From an uncultured Eubacteriales bacterium (GTDB lineage Bacteria > Bacillota > Clostridia > Lachnospirales > Lachnospiraceae): 28,521 nt of DNA. Location: assembly GCA_900544525.1 (NCBI GenBank), contig UQVN01000009.1:1-28521 (forward strand), in the 5' to 3' direction. The first letter of the stretch is position 1, and each line of letters starts with the position of its first letter. Position numbers and translations under genes: made by a program. The notes under the pieces were generated by a model, which was given only the letters and a program-made list of their open reading frames with translations, did not search any database and was not told the DNA's origin. Below are positions 1-5,029 of the stretch, one piece after another.

Positions 1-1129
1 GAGAAAATGGATTAGTAAAAAGTTAGCAGGAGTACTTTGCCTGTGTATGGCAGGTGCCTTGCTCGTTGGCTGTGGCAGTGGGGCAAAGAGTAATAGTGAA
101 ACCGTATTATTTAAATATGATGGACAAAATGTTTATTTAGATGAGGCGTGGGTTTATGCAAAGACGATTCAGAGCCAATATGAAGCATGGTATGGTTCTT
201 CTATATGGGATTATGAAGTAAACGATGAAAATGGTGAAAAAGCAACAATGGAAGAGGTTACAAAGAAAGATGTAATCAGCCAGATTAAAATGGTAAAAGT
301 GTTATCCAAGAAAGCAAAAGAAGCCAATTTAACATTAACTGACGAAGAACAAGAACAGATCGATACAAATGTGAAATCCTTTATGGAATCTATTAGTGAT
401 GCGGATTTGAAACAAACAGGAGTAACAGAAGAGACTTTGAAAAAGATCTATGAAGAAAATGCTCTTGCAACAAAATATCATAATCAAGTGATTTCTGAGG
501 CAAATATCACAGTAGAAGATAGTGAAGCTAGACAGTATAAAACTTATAACTTATTATTTGAAACATTCAAAACAGACGAGAATGGACAAGAAGTACAATA
601 TAGTGCCAAGAAAAAAGCAAGTCAAAAGAAAAAAGCAGAAGAAGCTTTGGCAAGAATTGAAGCTGGAGAAAATACAGTAAAAGACTTAAAGGCTATGGCA
701 GAGGAATATAGCGCTGATAAATCTTCTGAATATACATTCGGTGATGATGGTTCAACAGTACAGGAATACGCAGATGCCGCTATGAAGTTAAAAAAAGGTG
801 AAGTTAGTGGTATTGTGGAAAGTCAATTCGGATATCACATTATTAAGATGATCAATCCAAATGATAAAGAAGCAACAAAAGAAAAGAAAGAGGAATTATT
901 ACAAGAAAAACAAAGTGAATATTTCTCAGAACAATATAGCAAAATGACAGAGGATTTAGAAGCAAAATGGGATTTTAATAAAGATGTGGATCAAAAGGCA
1001 TTTGCTAAGATTACATTCAAACAGACAGAAGAATCTACAACAGCTTCTGAGGAGACAACAGAAAGTGCTTCTTCTACAACAGCAAGTGAGAATGCTAGCA
1101 CAGAAGGAGAGGCTACAACAGCCGAGTAA
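1..1129 (+). CDS. prsA: PrsA-like peptidyl-prolyl isomerase lipoprotein (5' end cut by window edge)
   Basis: Foldase lipoprotein expected to sit on the outer face of the membrane and help exported proteins fold. The reading frame is open from base 2, well before the first internal ATG at 47. The extra residues (RKWISKKLAGVLCLC...) complete a lipoprotein signal peptide: a basic start, a hydrophobic core, then the lipobox LVGC. Base 1 is a G, so the true ATG probably straddles the left edge. The N-terminal half is a SurA-like helical chaperone region. The middle-to-late part is a parvulin (PpiC) rotamase domain ending in the typical GYHIIKM motif. The last ~35 residues are a Ser/Thr/Glu-rich low-complexity tail. 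SpoVT follows 131 bp downstream, an order common in Clostridia, where mfd often lies upstream. The domain call is firm; PrsA versus a generic PpiC paralogue is not settled. Confidence 0.88.
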   Translation, partial: RKWISKKLAGVLCLCMAGALLVGCGSGAKSNSETVLFKYDGQNVYLDEAWVYAKTIQSQYEAWYGSSIWDYEVNDENGEKATMEEVTKKDVISQIKMVKVLSKKAKEANLTLTDEEQEQIDTNVKSFMESISDADLKQTGVTEETLKKIYEENALATKYHNQVISEANITVEDSEARQYKTYNLLFETFKTDENGQEVQYSAKKKASQKKKAEEALARIEAGENTVKDLKAMAEEYSADKSSEYTFGDDGSTVQEYADAAMKLKKGEVSGIVESQFGYHIIKMINPNDKEATKEKKEELLQEKQSEYFSEQYSKMTEDLEAKWDFNKDVDQKAFAKITFKQTEESTTASEETTESASSTTASENASTEGEATTAE

Positions 1130-1260
1130 GAAAACAATTTCAAATAGTTTATGAATATTTTCCTTCATTTTACAAATAATACATTTAACGTCAATTTTAG
1201 TATAAACTAGATTTGAGAATGAATGTATAGTATAGAATGTAAAATGGAGGAAATTTTTAT

Positions 1261-1800
1261 ATGAAAGCAACAGGAATTGTAAGAAGAATTGATGATTTAG
1301 GACGTGTTGTTGTTCCAAAAGAAATCAGAAGAACATTGAGAATCCGAGAAGGAGATCCGCTTGAAATTTTTACGGATAAAGAAGGAGAGATTATCTTAAA
1401 AAAATATTCTCCAATGGGCGATCTTTTGAACGTAGTTAAGGAGATTTGTCAAGCAGCATCTAAGACGTGTAAACGCACCGTTGCCATTTGTGATAGAGAT
1501 ACGATTATCGCTGCTTATGGAGCTTATGCAAAGCAAATAAACGATATGATGATTGGAAATGGGTTAAAGCATTTGATGGAGGAGAGAGGGCGATATGATG
1601 TTCGAAATAGAAAAGGACGATATTTTATCGGAGAAAGCCAAGTAGGAGAAGTAGCGCTCGCCTATCCGATTATATCCGCAGGTGATGTGACAGGATGTGT
1701 TCTATTTTTAGAAGAAGAGGATAAAAAAACAATTACGGATCAAGAGGCAATGCTTGGGGAAATGATGGTTTATTTTTTAAGTGGACAGCTTGAAAATTAG
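1261..1800 (+). CDS. spoVT: Stage V sporulation protein T (AbrB-family regulator with GAF domain)
   Basis: Transcription factor that, in Bacillus, tunes SigG-dependent genes in the forespore. The protein is 179 aa, the normal length. Residues 1-50 are the swapped-hairpin AbrB DNA-binding domain (MKATGIVRRIDDLGRVVVPK, then EIRRTLRIREGDPLEIF). The remainder is the GAF-like sensor domain typical of SpoVT and absent from AbrB and Abh, which are only ~95 aa. ATG at 1261 follows a clear GGAGG with good spacing. The 131-bp upstream gap contains AT-rich sequence with repeated TATAG, but I could not assign a convincing SigG promoter. A Rho-independent terminator follows directly, so this is the last gene of its transcript. 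Confidence 0.95.
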   Translation: MKATGIVRRIDDLGRVVVPKEIRRTLRIREGDPLEIFTDKEGEIILKKYSPMGDLLNVVKEICQAASKTCKRTVAICDRDTIIAAYGAYAKQINDMMIGNGLKHLMEERGRYDVRNRKGRYFIGESQVGEVALAYPIISAGDVTGCVLFLEEEDKKTITDQEAMLGEMMVYFLSGQLEN

Positions 1801-1820
1801 AGAGAAAATGGGAAGATAAA

Positions 1821-1868
1821 GGGTGGACACCTAGCTAAAAATCGTTAGCTGGGCGCCACCCTTTGTTT
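1821..1868 (+). terminator. Rho-independent terminator after spoVT
   Basis: GGGTGG and CCACCC form the base of a stem. CCTAGCT and AGCTGGG pair internally around an AAAAATCGTT loop. The tail is TTTGTTT, followed at once by GCG. It lies 20 bp after the spoVT stop codon. Confidence 0.85.
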
Positions 1869-1966
1869 GCGAAAAGACAACGCCCCATGGGGGAGCATTT
1901 ATGCCCATATATGCCACTGTCTGCCAATGTGAGAAACTCCCATGGAGGGTTTCTCATCGTTTTTAT
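1869..1966 (+). repeat. Dispersed post-terminator repeat, copy A
   Basis: Intergenic element that begins where the spoVT terminator T-run ends. It contains CCCCATGGGG, then GCATTTATGC, then CATATATG, and closes with a hairpin whose arms are TGAGAAAC and GTTTCTCA, followed by ATCGTTTTTA. The same ordered blocks occur at 2513, 4239 and 11638. The closing hairpin plus T-run could act as a second terminator. The rest of the spoVT-hup gap (about 1967-2082) is AT-rich, with no gene that I can see. Confidence 0.7.
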
Positions 1967-2082
1967 ACATAAAAAAATGGGGTGAGTTTACATAGGAACA
2001 TTATGGTAGTTTTTGTATACAATATTAAGAAAAGAAAAATGCCTAAAAACCTTTAAAATATAGGGAAAAACCCGAAATATCC

Positions 2083-2111
2083 TTGACAAAAGGAGTATAT
2101 CAGTTTATAAA
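2083..2111 (+). promoter_or_regulatory. SigA promoter of hup
   Basis: A perfect -35 TTGACA (2083-2088), a 17-bp spacer and -10 TATAAA (2106-2111) lie about 80 bp before the HU start codon. The TTG of the -35 also opens a longer reading frame into hup. That frame is not a credible start, because it would place translation inside the promoter. The leader contains ATTATC...GATAAT, a short inverted repeat. Confidence 0.88.
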
Positions 2112-2190
2112 TAGTGGTGTAAGACTTTTCGAGATTATCAGTAGTGATAATGATAATTATATTAATTCATTTAGAGGAGGAGCTAATCCG

Positions 2191-2466
2191 ATGAACAAAA
2201 CAGAATTAGTTGCAGCAATTGCAGAAAAAACAGAATTATCCAAAAAAGACGCTGAAAAAGCATTAAAAGCTTTCACAGACGTGGTAGCAGAAGAACTCGC
2301 AAAAGGTGAAAAAATTCAGTTAGTTGGCTTTGGAACATTCAAAGTTACTGACAGAAAAGCAAGAGAAGGAAGAAACCCTAGAACAGGAGAAACAATGACA
2401 ATTCCTGCTTCTAAAGCTCCTAAATTTGAAGCTGGTAAAGCTTTAAAAGATGCTATCAACGCATAG
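2191..2466 (+). CDS. hup: HU family DNA-binding protein
   Basis: Small basic histone-like protein that bends and compacts DNA as a homodimer. The protein is 91 aa, the standard HU length. It begins MNKTELVAAIAEKTELSKKD, carries the family signature GFGTFKVTDRKAREGRNPRTGE in the DNA-binding arm (about residues 46-67), and ends KALKDAINA. The start is ATG 2191, preceded by AGAGGAGG at good spacing. An in-frame TTG at 2083 would add 36 residues unlike any HU and falls inside the promoter. The gene is monocistronic, with a strong promoter upstream and a hairpin terminator 17 bp downstream, as expected for an abundant nucleoid protein. Confidence 0.97.
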   Translation: MNKTELVAAIAEKTELSKKDAEKALKAFTDVVAEELAKGEKIQLVGFGTFKVTDRKAREGRNPRTGETMTIPASKAPKFEAGKALKDAINA

Positions 2467-2483
2467 GAAATGGGTATATCAGG

Positions 2484-2512
2484 GCTGCCGAAAAAACGGC
2501 AGCTTCTTTTTT
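2484..2512 (+). terminator. Rho-independent terminator after hup
   Basis: Perfect 7-bp stem GCTGCCG / CGGCAGC around an A6 loop, followed by TTCTTTTTT. The dispersed repeat (copy B) begins directly after the T-run with ACGC. Confidence 0.95.
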
Positions 2513-2609
2513 ACGCAAAAACAATGAGCCATGGGAGAGCATTTATGCTGGCATATGGACACTGTTTGTGAACGTGAGAAGTTCCCAAAGTGTGCTTCTC
2601 ATCGTTTTA
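2513..2609 (+). repeat. Dispersed post-terminator repeat, copy B
   Basis: Closest match to copy A. It has the ordered blocks GAGCC-ATGGGAGAGC, GCATTTATGC, GCATATGG, CACTGT, GTGAGAAG-TTCCC and CTTCTCATCGTTTT. By eye about two thirds to three quarters of positions agree with copy A over ~70 bp. The closing arms TGAGAAG / CTTCTCA form a 7-bp stem followed by ATCGTTTTA. Confidence 0.7.
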
Positions 2610-2702
2610 TAGGATAGGGAAATTTGTCTCCTATTCTATAAAAAGGCACTATGTGCAAACGATGGGTATCTTTAGAAAGAAGAAATTTTTATTATGTGCA
2701 AA
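2608..2702 (+). other. Leader region of rqcP: hairpin plus duplicated TATGTGCAAA
   Basis: An 11-bp stem (TATAGGATAGG 2608-2618 with CCTATTCTATA 2630-2640, one G-U pair) lies just after repeat copy B. It has no T-run, so it is not an obvious terminator. Two identical 10-mers, TATGTGCAAA, follow at 2650-2659 and 2693-2702, 43 bp apart. They could be protein-binding sites, but no function is shown. The rest of the 293-bp hup-rqcP gap holds no gene. Confidence 0.45.
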
Positions 2703-2759
2703 TGCTGTGTAGTTTTGTAGTTTGCCCAGAAGAGAATAAGGTTAGAAAGGAAAGATTCT

Positions 2760-2999
2760 ATGAGACTTGATAAATATTTAAAAGTATCTCGATTAATTAA
2801 ACGCCGTACAGTTGCAAATGAGGCTTGTGATGCTGGGAGAGTGCTTGTAAATGGAAAACCTGCAAAGGCTTCTGTAGCTGTAAAAGTAGGGGATAAGATT
2901 GAAATCCAATTTGGAAATAAAACAGTAGCAGTTGAAGTGTTATCTGTAGAGGATAATGTGAAAAAAGAATTAGCTAAAGAAATGTATCAATATTTATAA
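2760..2999 (+). CDS. rqcP: RNA-binding S4 domain protein RqcP (YabO/HslR family)
   Basis: Partner of RqcH in ribosome-associated quality control. In Bacillus it binds stalled 50S subunits and assists C-terminal poly-alanine tailing of stuck nascent chains. The protein is 79 aa, normal for the family, and almost wholly one S4 domain: MRLDKYLKVSRLIKRRTVAN, then GRVLVNGKPAKASVAVKVGD. The start ATG 2760 follows GAAAGGAAAG. Its position before yabP-yabQ-divIC matches the Bacillus yabO-yabP-yabQ-divIC order, which strongly supports the call. Confidence 0.93.
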   Translation: MRLDKYLKVSRLIKRRTVANEACDAGRVLVNGKPAKASVAVKVGDKIEIQFGNKTVAVEVLSVEDNVKKELAKEMYQYL

Positions 3000-3027
3000 C
3001 ATATTCAAAAATAGTTCCTCATATATT
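2999..3027 (+). promoter_or_regulatory. SigE-like promoter upstream of yabP
   Basis: ACATATT (2999-3005), a 14-bp spacer, then CATATATT (3020-3027). This is close to the Bacillus SigE pattern (KMATATT, 14 bp, CATACAHT), with one mismatch in each box. It starts at the last base of the rqcP stop codon and lies ~40 bp before yabP. Bacillus yabP is known to be SigE-dependent. The match was made by eye. Confidence 0.55.
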
Positions 3028-3068
3028 AAGTTATAACGGAAGACCGTGGGAAAAGGAGGAACGAGAAC

Positions 3069-3353
3069 GTGGAAGAAAGACAGGTTGTAGGCAGTCATAA
3101 AATATCGTTTGTTAATCGGAGTAATGGAATCATTACAGGAGTAAAAGATGTATTATCCTTTGATGCCAATGAGATTATATTGGATACAGAGATGGGAATG
3201 TTGATGATGAAAGGGATGGAGCTTCATGTAACACGTCTTACGGTAGAAAAAGGGGAAGTAGAGATCGATGGCAGAATCGATAGCCTTATCTATTCAGAAG
3301 TTCAAAACGGGAAACGCTCTTCTGAAGGATTTTTATCAAGACTATTTAAGTAG
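3069..3353 (+). CDS. yabP: Spore protein YabP
   Basis: Sporulation protein of the YabP/YqfC family, made in the mother cell and needed for normal spore morphogenesis in Bacillus. The protein is 94 aa, typical of the family. It is a compact beta-rich protein with the recognisable pattern SHKISFVNRSNGIITGVKDV near the N-terminus, then LDTEMGMLMMKGMELHVTRL and VEIDGRIDSLIYSE. Translation starts at GTG 3069, directly after AAGGAGGAACGAGAAC. It is followed 8 bp later by yabQ, so the two are almost certainly co-transcribed, probably from the SigE-like site at 2999-3027. Confidence 0.92.
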   Translation: MEERQVVGSHKISFVNRSNGIITGVKDVLSFDANEIILDTEMGMLMMKGMELHVTRLTVEKGEVEIDGRIDSLIYSEVQNGKRSSEGFLSRLFK

Positions 3354-3361
3354 GAGGAGCT

Positions 3362-3757
3362 ATGAATCTATCCTTGTTAAAAGAAGCACATCTTTTTTAT
3401 CTTAGCATTCTCTATGGAGGAATGATTTTATTCTTCTATGACTGGTTTCGCATCGTTAGAAGACTAATTCCCCACCATAATATTATGATTGCAATTGAAG
3501 ATCTTATTTTTTGGATTGTTACAGGATTCTCAATTTTTGCATTGCTTTATCAATATAATAATGGCAGTATTCGGGCATACTGTATTCTAGGAATGGGAAT
3601 GGGAATGATCTTTTATGGAATGGCAGTAAGCCCTTTTTTTGTTATGATAGCATTGAAAATTGGAAATTTCTTTAAAAAGGTCTTGAGAAAGTGTAAAAAA
3701 GGCCTCATAATAGTACATAGGAAGAGACGGAAAAAGTGGAAAAGAAAGAAGGTGTAA
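3362..3757 (+). CDS. yabQ: Spore cortex biosynthesis protein YabQ
   Basis: Integral membrane protein of the YabQ family. The Bacillus protein sits in the outer forespore membrane and is required for cortex formation. The protein is 131 aa, with hydrophobic segments at about residues 12-32, 45-65 and 70-100, and a very basic C-terminal tail rich in Lys and Arg (HRKRRKKWKRKKV). The motif YGGMILFFYDWFRIVRR in the first third is typical. ATG 3362 is preceded by TAGGAGGAGC, with the Shine-Dalgarno starting at the yabP stop codon. The next gene starts 3 bp after its stop. Confidence 0.88.
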   Translation: MNLSLLKEAHLFYLSILYGGMILFFYDWFRIVRRLIPHHNIMIAIEDLIFWIVTGFSIFALLYQYNNGSIRAYCILGMGMGMIFYGMAVSPFFVMIALKIGNFFKKVLRKCKKGLIIVHRKRRKKWKRKKV

Positions 3758-3760
3758 ATT

Positions 3761-4060
3761 GTGGCCAAGAAAAAGAAGAGAAGAAGACAAAATTCTAGTG
3801 GTGTCTATTGCATTGTTTTTGTTATTATCATTTTATTTGCAGGCGTGGCATTCAAAAGCACGGAGTTAAATAAGAAAAATGATGAATATGAGAGTCAAAT
3901 AGCTAAGTTAGAAAAGCAGATTAAGGAAGAAAAAAAGCAAAAAAAAGAATTGGAAAAGCAAGAAGAATATATGGAAACGGATGAGTATGTAAGGGAGATG
4001 GCTAAGGAAAAATTGAACTTAGTGGATAAAGATGAAATTGTTTTTAAAGCAAAAGAATAA
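3761..4060 (+). CDS. divIC: Septum formation initiator, DivIC/FtsB-like
   Basis: Small bitopic cell-division protein that links with FtsL and DivIB/FtsQ at the septum. The protein is 99 aa: a basic cytoplasmic start (AKKKKRRRQ), one membrane segment at about residues 14-31, then a coiled coil of Lys/Glu heptads (about 35-70), and the family's C-terminal Y-V-R-E-M-A-K-E-K-L-N-L-V element, which matches the usual ARE-LG/MV ending. The GTG start at 3761 overlaps the spacing of a GGTG weak Shine-Dalgarno within the yabQ end. Its location after yabQ is the standard Firmicutes position of divIC. FtsL-like identity is less likely given this context. Confidence 0.85.
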   Translation: MAKKKKRRRQNSSGVYCIVFVIIILFAGVAFKSTELNKKNDEYESQIAKLEKQIKEEKKQKKELEKQEEYMETDEYVREMAKEKLNLVDKDEIVFKAKE

Positions 4061-4076
4061 AAAATTAAAAAAAATG

Positions 4077-4105
4077 TTGACAAAATAAAATCCATCGGGT
4101 ATACT
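4077..4105 (+). promoter_or_regulatory. SigA promoter of the CAT-anticodon tRNA
   Basis: TTGACA (4077-4082), exactly 17 bp, TATACT (4100-4105). It lies 16 bp before the tRNA gene and begins 17 bp after the divIC stop codon. Confidence 0.9.
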
Positions 4106-4120
4106 AATATTCGTTGGTGC

Positions 4121-4194
4121 GGCGGAATAGCTCAGTTGGCTAGAGCATACGGTTCATACCCGTAGTGTCGAGAGTTCGAATCTCCCTTCCGCTA
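4121..4194 (+). tRNA. tRNA-Met (anticodon CAT)
   Basis: Full cloverleaf: acceptor GGCGGAA / TTCCGCT (G1-U72 wobble), D-arm GCTC, anticodon stem TACGG / CCGTA with loop TTCATAC giving anticodon CAT, a five-base variable region, and a T-loop TTCGAAT. The T-stem GAGAG / CTCCC has an A50-C64 mismatch. The discriminator is A and no CCA is encoded (ACTACTA follows). Elongator Met is the natural reading. A tRNA-Ile with CAT modified to lysidine cannot be excluded by eye; TilS, which makes that change, is encoded 3.3 kb away. Not an initiator tRNA by its G1-U72 end and missing GGG/CCC anticodon stem. Confidence 0.92.
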
Positions 4195-4204
4195 CTACTA
4201 AATA

Positions 4205-4238
4205 AAAAAAGCTGTAACTATTTGTTACAGCTTTTTTT
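4205..4238 (+). terminator. Bidirectional terminator after tRNA
   Basis: Perfect inverted repeat AAAAAAGCTGTAAC / GTTACAGCTTTTTT around TATTT. A-runs and T-runs flank the stem on both strands, so it can stop the tRNA transcript and also the converging DUF2871 gene transcript. Confidence 0.93.
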
Positions 4239-4350
4239 GCGTTATAGGAAATTGCGTTTCTTATAATATAAAAAACACTGCCCCAAATATGGATGATGTT
4301 GACGCCACCTTCTAACATGAGAACTCCCAATAGCGTGTTTCTCATTGTCG
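4239..4350 (+). repeat. Dispersed post-terminator repeat, copy C (degenerate)
   Basis: Starts with GCG directly after the tRNA terminator T-run. The recognisable blocks are CCCCAAATATGG, then ATGAGAACTCCCAA, then GTTTCTCATTGTCG. The closing stem is TGAGAA / TTCTCA. The left half is diverged compared with copies A and B, and the last T-run is lost. Its right end overlaps the last three codons and stop of the minus-strand DUF2871 gene. Confidence 0.5.
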
Positions 4351-4770
4351 CAATACGGCTTTTATTTCACATTTCTTTAATATGCAGAATAATACAACAA
4401 ATGAGATCGCCATTAAAATATGGGAAATACCAGCGATACCAGAGATTGCGGAATTCATACCTTTAGAAAGAGGGAATTCTAAAACCTGTAGGATGCCACG
4501 AATTACCATCATAATCACCATAAGAGGAAGGGCGATTTGGTATAAAATTAAGAAAGTACGAAGACCTTTTTGCTCTAATAGATTCGTATTCATGGAAAAT
4601 AGCGCTAGCAATAAAAATAAGAAAGTACCTAAAACAAGAAGGTGCACATGGACAAAAGCTAATGTAGTTCGTCCAGAAAAACCAAAGAATTTTGTAAATT
4701 CTCGATAGAATACACCGCCAACCATTGCTAAAATAAAATAGAGGAAGGCCAAATTAAAAAAACGTTTCAT
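4342..4770 (-). CDS. DUF2871-type four-helix membrane protein
   Basis: Integral membrane protein of 142 aa with four hydrophobic segments at about residues 5-25, 36-60, 73-95 and 108-130. The motif AFVHVHLLVLGTFLFLL in helix 2, with two histidines, resembles DUF2871 proteins and recalls haem-binding helices of the NnrS/cytochrome oxidase type. Actual haem binding is not shown. Expected in the cytoplasmic membrane; function unknown. ATG at 4770 has an AAGGAG Shine-Dalgarno (CTCCTT at 4779-4784 on the plus strand). It is a single gene, opposite to its neighbours, with its own promoter inside a large palindrome. That suggests control by a dedicated repressor, perhaps responding to a stress or metal signal (inference). 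Confidence 0.8.
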   Translation of the reverse strand: MKRFFNLAFLYFILAMVGGVFYREFTKFFGFSGRTTLAFVHVHLLVLGTFLFLLLALFSMNTNLLEQKGLRTFLILYQIALPLMVIMMVIRGILQVLEFPLSKGMNSAISGIAGISHILMAISFVVLFCILKKCEIKAVLRQ

Positions 4771-4783
4771 AATAATTACTCCT

Positions 4784-4834
4784 TTCGCTAAAATGAACTT
4801 TGTTCATTTTAGCGAATCGGTTGAATTTTGTCAA
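4784..4834 (-). promoter_or_regulatory. Promoter and operator palindrome of the DUF2871 gene
   Basis: On the minus strand, -35 TTGACA (4834-4829), a 17-bp spacer, -10 TAAAAT (4811-4806). The -10 lies inside a perfect 15-bp inverted repeat: TTCGCTAAAATGAAC (4784-4798), TTT, GTTCATTTTAGCGAA (4802-4816). The other arm reaches into the Shine-Dalgarno. This is the layout of a TetR/ArsR/MarR-type operator that blocks RNA polymerase; alternatively the transcript forms a hairpin that hides the ribosome site. Confidence 0.8.
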
Positions 4835-4865
4835 GAGAAATATGTCGTTTTTATGGCAGAAAAAG

Positions 4866-4934
4866 TTGTCGATAAATTTTTGTCCTTTCGATCCGTAGTT
4901 TTGACAAAATCCCTCGTATGAAGTTCGTTATAAT
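4866..4934 (+). promoter_or_regulatory. Spo0A-activated SigA promoter of spoIIE
   Basis: -35 TTGACA (4901-4906) and -10 TATAAT (4929-4934) are both consensus but separated by 22 bp instead of 17. In Bacillus, this over-long spacing (21-22 bp) marks Spo0A-activated SigA promoters such as spoIIE and spoIIG. Candidate 0A boxes are TTGTCGA (4866-4872) and the complement of TTTGACAAA overlapping the -35 (TTTGTCAAA on the minus strand). The leader after it has two short inverted repeats (GATCC-GATA-GGATC and TTCGT-TCTT-ACGAA). Confidence 0.75.
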
Positions 4935-5029
4935 GCAGTACGAATGGATGATAAAAAACGATCCGATAGGATCTGTATTCGTTCTTACGAACATAGATGG
5001 AAAATAACGAAACGGGGGTAGAAAGCAAA

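Noticed and set aside
1130..1260. SigG promoter for spoVT
   Set aside because: Expected from Bacillus, but no box pair with acceptable spacing could be seen; not annotated.
2083..2190. Longer HU start at TTG 2083
   Set aside because: This TTG is the -35 hexamer of the hup promoter. ATG 2191 has an excellent Shine-Dalgarno and gives the normal 91-aa HU.
4239..4350. Repeat copies as insertion-sequence remnants
   Set aside because: No transposase fragments, terminal inverted repeats at element ends or target duplications are visible.
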